From CAVQFB01 sp963711675 (GTDB lineage Bacteria > Acidobacteriota > Terriglobia > Terriglobales > Acidobacteriaceae): a DNA stretch of 64,000 bases. A program made the position numbers and the translations under genes. How positions within the stretch are numbered: position 1 is the first letter of the stretch; every line of letters starts with the position of its first letter. Under the pieces are notes generated by a model. That model searched no databases. It worked only from the letters and a program-made list of their open reading frames with translations, and was not told the DNA's origin. The stretch covers positions 7,811 to 71,810 of the forward strand of contig CAVQFB010000007.1 in assembly GCA_963711675.1 (NCBI GenBank), in the 5' to 3' direction. Shown here in pieces: positions 18,594 to 27,217 of the stretch.

Positions 18594-19607
18594 TCACATC
18601 GTGAGTACGACTCGGAATTGGGCATGGCCGCTCATCATGCGGGCGAAGGCTTCGCCAGCTTTCGCGAGCGGATACCTTTCAATCATGGCGCGCACGCCGG
18701 TCAATTCCGCGAATCGCAGCGTGTCTTCGGAGTCAGTGGGAATTCCTGACGACCACCCCTTGAGGTTCTTCATGCCCCGGATGAGCTGGATGGGGGTGAC
18801 TTCGATCGGATCGAACGTGGCGCCAACTACCATCATGGTGCCGTTGTCGCCGAGGCCATCGATCAGCGCGGACATCGATTTCGAGCTGGGTGCGGTGGCA
18901 AGGATGGCGCGGGCGCCGCCGAGTTTCTGCAGCTCTGCGGCCGCGTTGGTGGCGGCGCTGTCGATGTACACGGCCGCTCCCAGCTTCCTGGCGAGAGCGC
19001 TGTTCTCCGGTCCGCGTCCAATCGCCGCGACCTTGTAGCCGAACTTCTGCGCGAACTGAATTCCCAGGTGTCCGAGCCCGCCAACCCCCTGGACCGCCAC
19101 CAGGTCACTCGGCATCGCGCCGCTGTGGCGCAGCGCGTTAAAGGTGGTGATCCCCGCACACAGCAGGGGTGCGGCTTCGGCGGCATCGAGCGACTCCGGC
19201 ATCCGCGCCAGCGCTTCCACCGGGGCCAGCATGTATTCGGCATAACCACCGTCATAACTGATTCCGGAAATCTTGAGATTGGCACAGTTCGCAAAGTCGC
19301 CCCTTCGACAGGCCAGGCAAGTACCGTCCTGACCGCCATGCCAGCCAACTCCCACTCGCTGACCCTTCGACCACTGGGTCACGCCCGGGCCGGCTTCGTC
19401 AATTACGCCAGCCACCTCGTGCCCCGGCACGCGCGGGTAGGTGATGCCCGGCCAGACGCCTTCCTTGGTTAACACATCGCTGTGACAGACTCCGCAAGCC
19501 TGCACGCGAATCCTCACTTGGCCCGGCCCCGGCTGCGGGATTTCCCGCTCGACAATCTCGAAGTCGGCTCCTGCCTTCGGTACCTGTGCGACTTTCATCT
19601 TTGGCAT
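18594..19607 (-). CDS. zinc-dependent alcohol dehydrogenase (MDR family)
   Basis: This is a 337-residue medium-chain dehydrogenase from ATG 19607, with a GGAGGC ribosome binding site (MPKMKVAQVPKAGADFEIVE). Catalytic zinc ligands are in CGVCHSD and the GHE motif. The NAD(P) fold is marked by GVGGLGHLGIQFAQ. In the structural zinc lobe only the last three cysteines remain (TCLACRRGDFANC), and the first is Asp. This is seen in a sub-branch, but it could weaken the structural site. It oxidises an alcohol or reduces an aldehyde; the substrate cannot be told. Confidence 0.9.
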   Translation of the reverse strand: MPKMKVAQVPKAGADFEIVEREIPQPGPGQVRIRVQACGVCHSDVLTKEGVWPGITYPRVPGHEVAGVIDEAGPGVTQWSKGQRVGVGWHGGQDGTCLACRRGDFANCANLKISGISYDGGYAEYMLAPVEALARMPESLDAAEAAPLLCAGITTFNALRHSGAMPSDLVAVQGVGGLGHLGIQFAQKFGYKVAAIGRGPENSALARKLGAAVYIDSAATNAAAELQKLGGARAILATAPSSKSMSALIDGLGDNGTMMVVGATFDPIEVTPIQLIRGMKNLKGWSSGIPTDSEDTLRFAELTGVRAMIERYPLAKAGEAFARMMSGHAQFRVVLTM

Positions 19608-19765
19608 TGCTTGCCTCCCGTTCAGTTTGCATGTGCGAAGTTGCGGCACGGGATTGGATGCAACGGGGCGTTTCAGGTTTCACTTAGTTGGTTGGCAGGA
19701 AAATGCGCATCACAGACAAGTCCGCCGGCAATGGCATACGCTGTGCCGAAAGGGGGCAGCAACCT

Positions 19766-20437
19766 ATGAAAAAATGGTTCATGCGCGCTGGAATCACGCT
19801 TCTGGCTCTCTTTCTATTTGCCGGGCTGGCCTACCACTTTGCGCTGCGGGGCTGGTGTTTGCGTTGGGGCACGACTGCGGCGGAATCTCGCGCCACATTG
19901 CCTGGAGACGATCTGTTCCCCGTCTATGCGGGAGAGGCCACCCATGCGATCACCATTCAGGCGCCGCCGCAGAAAGTATGGCCCTGGCTGATGCAGATCG
20001 GGCAGGATCGCAGCGGCTTTTACAGCTACTCCTTCCTCGAAAATCTGGTCGGATGCGACATGCCCAAGGTTGAGCATCTCGTGCCGGAATGGAAGCCGCG
20101 AGCCGTGGGAGAAACGGTGTGGTTTGTTACACCCAGGCATTTTGGTGGGCAGGGCCGTATGATCGCGGCGATTGTGGAGCCGCAGCGGTCGTTCGTGATG
20201 GTCAGCCCGAAGGACTGGGAAAGGCTGCAGGCCGGAAAGACTGCTCAGGAAGGTTTCTGGAGCTTCACGCTGGAACCTTTTGGTGACGGGCAAAGCCGTC
20301 TGATTGCGCGCGCCCGAGGCGCAACTCCTCCGACGCTCGCGTCGCGCGCAGTGGGCAGACTGTTCTGGGAGCCGATGCACTTCATCATGGAGCAGAAGAT
20401 GCTGCGCACGATCCGGGATCTGTCGGAGCATGGCTAG
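19766..20437 (+). CDS. membrane-anchored SRPBCC (START-like) protein
   Basis: This is a 223-residue protein from ATG 19766 with an AGGGGG site. It begins with one transmembrane helix (AGITLLALFLFAGLAYHFAL). A SRPBCC/polyketide-cyclase-like hydrophobic-pocket fold follows, with ITIQAPPQKVWPWLMQIGQD, then GFYSYSFLENLVGC. The pocket would face the periplasm or membrane surface. The ligand is unknown. It is divergent from the alcohol dehydrogenase, with a 158-bp shared upstream region. Confidence 0.8.
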   Translation: MKKWFMRAGITLLALFLFAGLAYHFALRGWCLRWGTTAAESRATLPGDDLFPVYAGEATHAITIQAPPQKVWPWLMQIGQDRSGFYSYSFLENLVGCDMPKVEHLVPEWKPRAVGETVWFVTPRHFGGQGRMIAAIVEPQRSFVMVSPKDWERLQAGKTAQEGFWSFTLEPFGDGQSRLIARARGATPPTLASRAVGRLFWEPMHFIMEQKMLRTIRDLSEHG

Positions 20438-20456
20438 ATGGGCAAACCGGCTTGAT

Positions 20457-20490
20457 GGTTGGTGTAAACGCCTGCCTGGTTACATCAACC
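20457..20490 (+). terminator. hairpin after the SRPBCC gene
   Basis: An 11-bp stem with one G-U pair (GGTTGGTGTAA with TTACATCAACC) and a 12-nt loop starts about 20 bp past the stop codon. There is no U-tract. Its arm sequence resembles the hairpin at 950-970. Confidence 0.45.
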
Positions 20491-20579
20491 ACGAACTGGT
20501 TTAAACTAGCTCCCTGCATGGGCTACGACATCCGAATTCCAGGCACGAATCCCGACAATAATGTTGACGAGGAGAACCA

Positions 20580-21149
20580 ATGCGAACATTTCTGCGAACC
20601 CTTCTGATCTGCCTTCTTGCGACAGCCGCCGCCTTCACCCAGGAAAAGCCGCCGAAAGCCGCTGTCGTCCCGGCCAATCCGCTCAGCGCATGGAATAAGG
20701 GCGTCTACGGACGGGTGAAGGATATCCTGCTCCGCTCCGCCGAAAAGGTGCCCGAGGAAAATTACAACTTTAAGCCCACGGAGGCGGTTCGCAGCTTCGG
20801 CCAGATCATTGGACACCTGGCCGACGCACAGTACTTGTTTTGTTCCATCGAACTCGGCGAGAAAAATCCCGCCCTGAAAATCGAGCAGACCAAAACCTCG
20901 AAAGCCGATCTCATCGCCGCACTCAAAGACGGCTTCGCCTACTGCGACAAGGCGTACGACGGCATGACTGACGCGTCCGCTACTCAAATGGTGAAGCTCT
21001 TCGGAAACGACGCACCAAAACTGGACGTGCTGACTTTCAACAACATGCACAACATGGAACACTACGGCAACCTGGTCACCTACATGCGGCTGAAGAACAT
21101 CGTTCCTCCAACCAGCGAACCGGCGGGCCAACCACAGCCGAAGAAATAA
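20580..21149 (+). CDS. secreted DinB-family protein
   Basis: This is a 189-residue protein from ATG 20580 after GAGGAG. It begins with a signal peptide (MRTFLRTLLICLLATAAAFT). The four-helix DinB/YfiT metalloenzyme fold follows: the first His in IIGHLADAQYLF and the last metal His in HNMHNMEHYGNLVTYM. DinB-like proteins bind a divalent metal and some are thiol transferases. Export of a DinB-like protein is unusual outside Acidobacteriota and the role is unknown. Two Cys (YLFCSIE, FAYCDK) could form a disulfide. Confidence 0.85.
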   Translation: MRTFLRTLLICLLATAAAFTQEKPPKAAVVPANPLSAWNKGVYGRVKDILLRSAEKVPEENYNFKPTEAVRSFGQIIGHLADAQYLFCSIELGEKNPALKIEQTKTSKADLIAALKDGFAYCDKAYDGMTDASATQMVKLFGNDAPKLDVLTFNNMHNMEHYGNLVTYMRLKNIVPPTSEPAGQPQPKK

Positions 21150-21210
21150 TGCGCCTTTGGGGCGGCCAGTTCGATGGTGCACTCGGGCAGGCCGTCAATG
21201 CCGGACGCCC

Positions 21211-21241
21211 TAGTTGGCGTAACACCCCATATCGCTCATCG
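21211..21241 (+). repeat. interspersed repeat, diverged copy 2
   Basis: AGTTGGCGTAACACCCC at 21212-21228 matches the start of the repeat at 18503 and 21869. After the first 16 bases the similarity is only partial (CGCTCATCG). Confidence 0.4.
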
Positions 21242-21308
21242 GGATCAATGAGTGCAAACGCCTGATTTCAGCAGACACCTATCCCGACGTCTTCTTTCCA
21301 ACGGTCTA

Positions 21309-21730
21309 TTAGGCGTTGTTCTGTAATCGAAAGTGAATGGCCCGCAAAGCATCAATTGCAGTGCCATGCCCCGATAGAAGAATCAAATGCATATGCCTCG
21401 CTATTCCCAACTCGATGTCTTCTGGCTGTACCTCCGACTTTCTGTTTCGCTTCAGCCGTAAGCCCCATCTTTCAAATCGCGATAGATGTCAGCAATATCG
21501 TCGGCCAGACTTTCCGAAGATTGCTCTCAGCGAATTTCGTGGATGTCGGACATACTGCTGGCAAAGGAGACTTCCTGTCCCCAAGTTATTCGGGAGTTGT
21601 AGAGCCGCTCCATGTCTTGCCTGACGTTTGTCGACGACTTTCGCTGGTGCGTGTCGCTTCGCTCGACAGCAGGCAACTCAATTGCTTGGTCGATAAGCTC
21701 TAGGGAGGATTCGGTAAATCTGTGCGACAA
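21309..21730 (-). pseudogene. decayed DUF5063-like gene
   Basis: Reading leftward, one frame gives SSLELIDQAIELPAVERSD and MERLYNSRITWGQEVS. An in-frame TGA at 21524-21526 follows, and then SSESLADDIADIYRDLKDG. A frame change then gives LRLKRNRKSEVQPED, then GHGTAIDALRAIHFRLQNNA and a stop at 21309. Order and wording (DDxxDIYRDLK and a C-terminal H-AxxALRAIH) recall DUF5063 proteins. With at least one stop and one frameshift it looks truly decayed. An upstream frame (KFVAQIYRIL) may be its N-terminus. Confidence 0.4.
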
Positions 21731-21868
21731 ATTTGGTCACTGCCCAGGTCCGATGCAGAATCCACAACGGAACAGTATCGCTTTGCGACTACGTCAAAGC
21801 GATCCGCGACGCTGCATTATTGTTGGGGTTTCCATTGCCCGTGCGCATTGTCGCTTACCAAATCGCAT

Positions 21869-21920
21869 AGTTGGCGTAACATCCCGATTACACTCATCGA
21901 CCTGGTTCTGAAAACTCCCT
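21869..21920 (+). repeat. interspersed repeat, copy 3
   Basis: 27 bases are identical to copy 1 (from 18505), followed by a partly similar tail (GACCTGGTTCTGAAAACTCC against TTGGTTGGGTTCCTAAAATC). It lies just before the alpha/beta-hydrolase gene. Confidence 0.5.
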
Positions 21921-21974
21921 CAGGCGACCGTTGAAATTGGGTTCGTCTCACTTTCTGGTTACAATCTCCTCCTG

Positions 21975-22745
21975 ATGTCCAAAGACGACATACTCACACT
22001 TCCGCCTCCGCCGGCCGACGCACGCTTGCCCTACGGCACCGATCCCAACCAGTTCGGCGAACTGCGGTTGCCTAAAGATGGCAAGGGCCCGTTCCCTGTT
22101 GTGGTCAACATCCATGGCGGCTTCTGGCGCAACAAGTATGGCCTTGCCCACGCCGGGCATCTTTGTGCTGCGCTCACCGGCAAAGGGCTGGCCACCTGGA
22201 ATCTCGAATACCGCCGCGTAGGAGATCCCGGAGGCGGCTGGCCGCACACCTTCGAAGACGTCGTCAGCGGCTATCGCTTCGTTGCCCAGATCGCGAAGAA
22301 GTACGACCTGGATCCGTCGCGCACGGTCGTGATGGGACACTCGGCGGGCGGGCAGCTGGCGTTGTGTCTCGCCGGGCACGAGTCGTCCGTGAAGAACGCC
22401 GTTTCCCTGGCTGGCGTGGACCTGCAGCAGGCTTACGCGCAGCATCTCAGCGACGATGCGGTCGTCCAGTTTCTGGGCGGCAAGCCCAATGAGGTCCCTG
22501 AGCATTACCACGAAGCCGATCCCATGCAGTTAAAGATCAAGGCCACGCAGTGGCTGATTCACGGGTTGGCAGACGACGTGGTTCCCCCGAGCTTCAGCCA
22601 TAACTATGTCATGCAGAAGCAAGGGGCTGGGGAGGATGCCCATCTGCTGGAAATCGCGTCAGCCGGGCATTTTGAGCTGATCGACCCGCGTTCTGCCGCC
22701 TGGCCGCGCGTTGAGCAGACCGTGCTGCACCTACTGCAAAAATAG
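21975..22745 (+). CDS. alpha/beta hydrolase (esterase, BD-FAE-like)
   Basis: This is a 256-residue cytosolic serine hydrolase from ATG 21975. NIHGGFW forms the oxyanion hole in the HGG style of the hormone-sensitive-lipase and BD-FAE group. GHSAGG holds the nucleophile Ser. IHGLADDVV supplies the acid and ASAGHFELID the catalytic His. There is no signal peptide. The natural ester or amide substrate is unknown, and members include feruloyl esterases and kynurenine formamidases. Confidence 0.87.
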   Translation: MSKDDILTLPPPPADARLPYGTDPNQFGELRLPKDGKGPFPVVVNIHGGFWRNKYGLAHAGHLCAALTGKGLATWNLEYRRVGDPGGGWPHTFEDVVSGYRFVAQIAKKYDLDPSRTVVMGHSAGGQLALCLAGHESSVKNAVSLAGVDLQQAYAQHLSDDAVVQFLGGKPNEVPEHYHEADPMQLKIKATQWLIHGLADDVVPPSFSHNYVMQKQGAGEDAHLLEIASAGHFELIDPRSAAWPRVEQTVLHLLQK

Positions 22746-22958
22746 TCCCCTCAAGCCTATCTGGGCCGATGGGCACGTCCCGGCGCGGCGCCCACTGGCA
22801 ACAATGTTGCCTTGACGCTGGCAGCTTCTGCTCCTAAGATTCCCTCGCCCTGTTGTTTAGTACGCTTTCCCCGGCGTTGATGTACGACCCATAGTCGCCC
22901 GATCTCGTGCAGTGCGGGCTCTGGCGCGGGCCGCAACCTGCAACATCAGGAGGACTTT

Positions 22959-23636
22959 ATGCCCGGTTTTTGTGAGAAGTGTGGAACTGCGGTTGGCGAT
23001 GGAAAATTCTGTCCCAGTTGTGGCGCTGCGGTCCCCTCAGCTCCTCCGGCACCGGCGGCTTCAGCGGCTCCGCCCGCGGCCACGGCAACTAAGGGTGGTG
23101 GCGGCATTGTCAAGGTAGTGATCATCGTCGTCGCCATTATCGGCGTGTTCATCGTGCTCTCGATGGGCAGCTGCTTCTACATGGCGTACCGAATCAAGAA
23201 GAAGGCCACCGAGTTTACGCAGGCCCCGGGCAGCACACGCCGCTACACGGGGAGAAAAGATGCCTGCTCGCTGATCAAAGCATCTGAGGTCAGTGAAGCC
23301 GTCGGACAGCCCGCGTCCGTCGATGAGAACGGCAGCACTTCCTCCTCCTGCGCGTTCACCTATGGACCGGGTGCCGCGAATCGGATCAACGTCAATTTCA
23401 CCTGGCAGGGTGGAGCGCTAGCCATGAATTTTGCGCACGGCGCCATGAAGCAGATCTCGGGCATGGAGACATTTACGCCCATCGAGGGCATAGGCGATGA
23501 GGCGTATCTCGCCCCCATGGGATCAATGCTGATGATGCGTAAGGGCGATGTCATGGTGCAGATCGATCTGCAGACGGCGGGGCTTAACGCCGACGCGGGG
23601 AAGAAGATCGCGGCAACGATCGCGTCGCGATTGTGA
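22959..23636 (+). CDS. zinc-ribbon membrane protein
   Basis: This is a 225-residue protein from ATG 22959 with an AGGAGG site. A zinc ribbon opens it (FCEKCGTAVGDGKFCPSCG, two CxxC knuckles). An Ala/Pro-rich linker and one transmembrane helix (VVIIVVAIIGVFIVLS) follow. An external domain then reads CSLIKASEVSEAVGQP and ends in DVMVQIDLQTAG. The outer part resembles DUF3558-type lipoprotein domains. The ribbon is cytoplasmic and the sensor-like domain is outside, but no partner is visible. Confidence 0.75.
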   Translation: MPGFCEKCGTAVGDGKFCPSCGAAVPSAPPAPAASAAPPAATATKGGGGIVKVVIIVVAIIGVFIVLSMGSCFYMAYRIKKKATEFTQAPGSTRRYTGRKDACSLIKASEVSEAVGQPASVDENGSTSSSCAFTYGPGAANRINVNFTWQGGALAMNFAHGAMKQISGMETFTPIEGIGDEAYLAPMGSMLMMRKGDVMVQIDLQTAGLNADAGKKIAATIASRL

Positions 23637-23670
23637 GTAGCGATTCAGGTCGGAAAGCGTGCGCTGAAAC

Positions 23671-24921
23671 TTACGCTGCGGCTCGCAGTACCAGCGCCGA
23701 ATTTTTCGAACCGAACGCAATGCAGTTGCAGACGGCGTGCTCGATGCTGGCTTTCCGCCCCGCTTCGGGCACGTAATCAAGGTCACATTCCGGGTCAGGC
23801 TCGTCCAGATTGATGGTTGGGGCAATCTGAGAATGCCGCATGGCAACAATAGTTGCCGCTACTCCCGCGGCACCGCATGCGCCCTGCGGATGTCCAATCT
23901 GCGACTTCAGGGCTGACATCGGCACCGCGGTAGCGTGTTCTCCCAGCGCGAGCTTCAAAGCCTGCGTTTCGATGCGATCGTTCAGCTTGGTGGACGTGCC
24001 GTGCAGGTTTACGTAGTGCACGTTCTGGGCGTTGATCCCGGCGTCCCTCAGCGCCATGCCGATCGCGCGCGCCGGTTCTTCTCCGCACTCCTTCAAACGC
24101 ACGCGGTGAAACGCCTCGCAGGTCGAGCCATATCCACATACCTCGGCAAGCATATGCGCACCGCGTGCTGTCGCATGTTCGTACTCTTCGAGCACGAACA
24201 TCCATGCGCCTTCCGCCAGAACGAAGCCGTCGCGATTCACGGAAAAAGGCCGGGAGGCTTTCTGCGGCTGTTCGTTCCAGGCATCGGTCAATATCTTCAT
24301 CAGGATGAAACCCTTCATGATTCCCAATGCGATGGGCGCGTCCGCGCCCCCGGTCAGGACCATGTCGAGCCGTCCGCTCTGAATCTGACGCAGGGCATAA
24401 CCCATGGCATCGGTCGACGAGGTACAGCCGGTGGTCACCATATGGCTCGGCCCGCGCAGGCCAAAGCGAATGCTCACGTCGCTGGAGAGAGTGCCCATCA
24501 CTCCGGTAGGTATGCAGAACAGGCTCATTTGCCGGTATTGCTGGTGGAAAAACAGGCGATACTGCTCTTCGGTGAATTCCTGCGCCCCGCCGCCGGAGCC
24601 CAGAATCACGCCGAAGCGCTGCTTTTCCTTCAGGGGCAGCGAAAGAGGATTGACGCCGGAGTCGGAAAAGGCTTCGGTGGCAGCCGCCAGCGCCAACGGC
24701 AGTACCCGCGAGACGTGCTTGCGCTCGCGTTTCTCAACCCAGGCGAGTTCGTCAAAGTTCGAGACTTCGCCCGCGATCTGTACCGGAATTTCTGAGGGGT
24801 CAAAGTGCGATATGCGGCGAACTCCGCTGCGCCCTGCCAGGATACCTTCAGTAAACGAGGTATTCCCCATGCCATTGGGGCTGACCACACCCATGCCGGT
24901 GATGACGACGCGCCTCTTCAC
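23671..24921 (-). CDS. beta-ketoacyl-ACP synthase, FabF/KAS II-like
   Basis: This enzyme condenses malonyl-ACP with an acyl-ACP in fatty-acid or polyketide chain extension. The product is about 416 residues and begins VKRRVVITGMGVVSPNG at GTG 24921. The catalytic Cys-His-His triad is present: TTGCTSSTDA, NLHGTSTKLND and SQIGHPQGACG. No acp, fabD or fabG lies nearby, so this is probably a specialised paralogue. A B12-type radical SAM gene on the same strand ends 244 bp upstream, which hints at modified lipids. That link is inference only. Confidence 0.9.
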   Translation of the reverse strand: MKRRVVITGMGVVSPNGMGNTSFTEGILAGRSGVRRISHFDPSEIPVQIAGEVSNFDELAWVEKRERKHVSRVLPLALAAATEAFSDSGVNPLSLPLKEKQRFGVILGSGGGAQEFTEEQYRLFFHQQYRQMSLFCIPTGVMGTLSSDVSIRFGLRGPSHMVTTGCTSSTDAMGYALRQIQSGRLDMVLTGGADAPIALGIMKGFILMKILTDAWNEQPQKASRPFSVNRDGFVLAEGAWMFVLEEYEHATARGAHMLAEVCGYGSTCEAFHRVRLKECGEEPARAIGMALRDAGINAQNVHYVNLHGTSTKLNDRIETQALKLALGEHATAVPMSALKSQIGHPQGACGAAGVAATIVAMRHSQIAPTINLDEPDPECDLDYVPEAGRKASIEHAVCNCIAFGSKNSALVLRAAA

Positions 24922-25056
24922 TCCCCACCCCTCGCCCAATCTAAACGTTATGAGCTTTTGTTGGATGCGAAGTGTAGCAGTTTGGGCCGCCCAGGGCGAG
25001 AAGGTGACAAACTTTTGACAAGGACTGCGAGTTCGGGCAGTGGCTCGATTTGAAGT

Positions 25057-25110
25057 GCTCCACGCCAGATCCCTCGCTCCCCTGGAGAAAACGCGGAGTT
25101 TCGGGATGAC
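25057..25110. repeat. REP-like palindromic element, copy A
   Basis: ATCCCTCGCTCC is followed after a short loop by CGGAGTTTCGGGAT, an imperfect inverted repeat. The same architecture recurs at 27054-27095, and a related form occurs in each unit of the tRNA-half array (35252-35271). Confidence 0.5.
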
Positions 25111-25164
25111 TGTCCGATGGAACGATGGCCAATTAAGCCACTACCGCGAATTCGGCTACTCGTC

Positions 25165-26811
25165 TTAGCCGGTTGCCCAGTGGGTCCTTTCAAGGATGGT
25201 GGGCGGTTCGTAAGTCTTTCCGGCCCGAAGGCGCATCTCCTCCCATCGGGTCGTCCACAGCAGAACGGGTCCCAGCAACCTCGCAGTCCACTTTGAGGCG
25301 GAACCAAACTCCGCTTCTACCTCTTTCCGGACCGAGCGAATGCGCTCGCTGACGCTGCGGTTCGCAATCTTCAATTGCTGCTCCATGGCCCACAAAGCAG
25401 CGTTGTATACGGTTCTCACCTTCTGCATCTCGCGCGCGAAGCGTTCGCGCACTCGCGGGTCGGGATAGTCCTTGTATCGCCGCCACCCTTGCAGCATGGT
25501 TTCGCAAATCCGGTAGAGGCTGGGACCGTTGAGTTCGAAGTCGCGCCCGAATGCCCGGTCGAGAAAGCGCTTGGAATCGTCGCGCGAAATCGCGGCATGG
25601 AGGAAGTTGAATTTGTGCTGGCCGTGGATGTCGGCGAAATCGATGCCGTCAATCATGCGTCCCTGCTTCGACATCTCCTGGTAGAGCGGGGTTCCCGGCA
25701 CCGGCGTGTACAGCATGAACTGGTGAAAGTCGGTCTGGTGCCCAACGGCATATTCTATTTCCCGCTCGATGTTGTCGGGCGTGTGGTGCTCGAGACCGAT
25801 GATCGAGGACCCTTGCACCCGAATTCCGTTTTCACGGAGTTCCTGTGTCAGTTGGCGCGTGTCAGTGCCCTGCAGTTTCTGATAACCCGCACGGGGGGAT
25901 TCCAGCCCCAACCACAACCAGGAAACGCCCAGCTCCACCAGTTCGTGCATGGTGTATTTCCGGATGGCATTCGCCGAGGCAAACACCGCCAGCTCCCAGC
26001 TTTTCCCCGTTTCTTTCATCCGCTCGAGCAGGCGCATCGCTCGCGCACGGTGGAGCAGGAAGTTCTCGTCCATCACGAAGAACGACTGCACCTTCAGTTC
26101 GGACTCCATCTGCGCCATCACATGAAACAGGTCGTCGCCACTTTCGAAAAAGTTGACGAATTTGCCTTTACCTCCAAAAAACGACGAAGTCGTACAGAAG
26201 TTGCACCCCATGGGGCAGCCGACGGAAGGAATGATCGTGGCCGCTGTTCCACCCTTACGCTCCGGCAGGCGGACACCCAGAATGCGGGTACGCAAGCCCG
26301 AAACGATGGCGGGATGCGTGATCGGCGCGTTTTCGTCCTCACCCAGATAATGCCGCATCCACGCAATGCCTTCGCCTTTAACGATGTGGTCAGCATCAAT
26401 CATCTTCTCCAGGCCGGGGATGGCTGCCACGTGACCGCCCACGATGATCACAGAATGAGGCGAAAGCTTGCGCACCATGCGGCACATCTCGCGAACTTTG
26501 CCGACGTTCACGATGATCGAGGAAATACCCACGACGTCATAGTGATTTTTGGTGAGCTCGCGGGCAAAATCCTCGCGCCGGGGAAAATCGAGTACCGTGC
26601 ATGGCGCGGAAATATTCGCCTGGATCATCATGATTCCCCACGACCGGTGAAACATGCGCAGCGAGAATGCGCCCTGCGCCCGCGTCACCTGGTTGTGATA
26701 CAGCTCCATGGGATTGATCGCGCGGCTGCCGAATTCGTCGTCTTGCGCGTACGGCCCAAAAACTGAACTTAAGAGAATGCATGCGCTGCTACCCCTGGCA
26801 TGAGTTTCCAT
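25165..26811 (-). CDS. B12-binding-domain radical SAM protein
   Basis: This is a 548-residue protein. Residues about 50-170 form a Rossmann-like B12-binding domain (HYDVVGISSIIVNVGK, IIVGGHVAAIPG). The DxHxxG cobalamin-ligand motif is not visible, so cobalamin would bind without a protein His ligand. The radical SAM core follows, with GCPMGCNFC supplying the three cluster cysteines in CxxxCxxC. The C-terminal 150 residues are helical and unassigned. Class B family members methylate unactivated carbons or rearrange lipid and cofactor skeletons. The substrate is unknown. The ATG at 26811 is tentative and an internal start at MELYHNQ is possible. Confidence 0.85.
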   Translation of the reverse strand: METHARGSSACILLSSVFGPYAQDDEFGSRAINPMELYHNQVTRAQGAFSLRMFHRSWGIMMIQANISAPCTVLDFPRREDFARELTKNHYDVVGISSIIVNVGKVREMCRMVRKLSPHSVIIVGGHVAAIPGLEKMIDADHIVKGEGIAWMRHYLGEDENAPITHPAIVSGLRTRILGVRLPERKGGTAATIIPSVGCPMGCNFCTTSSFFGGKGKFVNFFESGDDLFHVMAQMESELKVQSFFVMDENFLLHRARAMRLLERMKETGKSWELAVFASANAIRKYTMHELVELGVSWLWLGLESPRAGYQKLQGTDTRQLTQELRENGIRVQGSSIIGLEHHTPDNIEREIEYAVGHQTDFHQFMLYTPVPGTPLYQEMSKQGRMIDGIDFADIHGQHKFNFLHAAISRDDSKRFLDRAFGRDFELNGPSLYRICETMLQGWRRYKDYPDPRVRERFAREMQKVRTVYNAALWAMEQQLKIANRSVSERIRSVRKEVEAEFGSASKWTARLLGPVLLWTTRWEEMRLRAGKTYEPPTILERTHWATG

Positions 26812-27217
26812 TCAGACTTCGCCCTCCGATTCGCTAGCCATCCATGCTCATCAAAAATGGTTTCGGGATTCGAGTCGGTGACAAGCAACCGAAAATACAC
26901 GAAAAAAACAAAAAGATTACAAAAGGAAACTGACCCGCTACGAGTCGATGCCTCAAGAAATGACTACCCAGTACCTGGTACGGAGTACTGAGGACCACGG
27001 TGTCGTCTTAACGGATAAGGATCGTGGGTCAATTTTGCCCGACTCCGCGCCTGATCCCTCGCCCCGGCTGGTGAAAACGCGGGGCTTCGGGATGACAACT
27101 GTGAGAAAGATAACCAACTTGATCCACTGCCCGGACAAGTGATCCGTCGTCACAAATCAATCTCCGGTCTTATAATCGACCTTCTCTTTAAGTCACGCTT
27201 GATTGAGCGGAGGATGA
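26812..27217. other. intergenic region with REP-like copy B
   Basis: No gene is supported on either strand. A small hairpin (CAGTAC with GTACTG) lies at 26969-26990. A REP-like palindrome, ATCCCTCGCCCCG against CGGGGCTTCGGGAT, spans about 27054-27095. It should contain the divergent promoters of the radical SAM and UbiD genes. Confidence 0.5.
27054..27095. repeat. REP-like palindromic element, copy B
   Basis: Nested complementary arms ATCCC/GGGAT and CCCCG/CGGGG enclose a short loop. It shares its layout and much of its sequence with copy A, including AAAACGCGG in the loop and TTCGGGATGAC at the right end. Confidence 0.5.

Noticed and set aside
25375..26766. 463-residue frame on the plus strand
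   Set aside because: It is the antisense shadow of the radical SAM gene, with His/Arg/Gln-rich composition and no motif.
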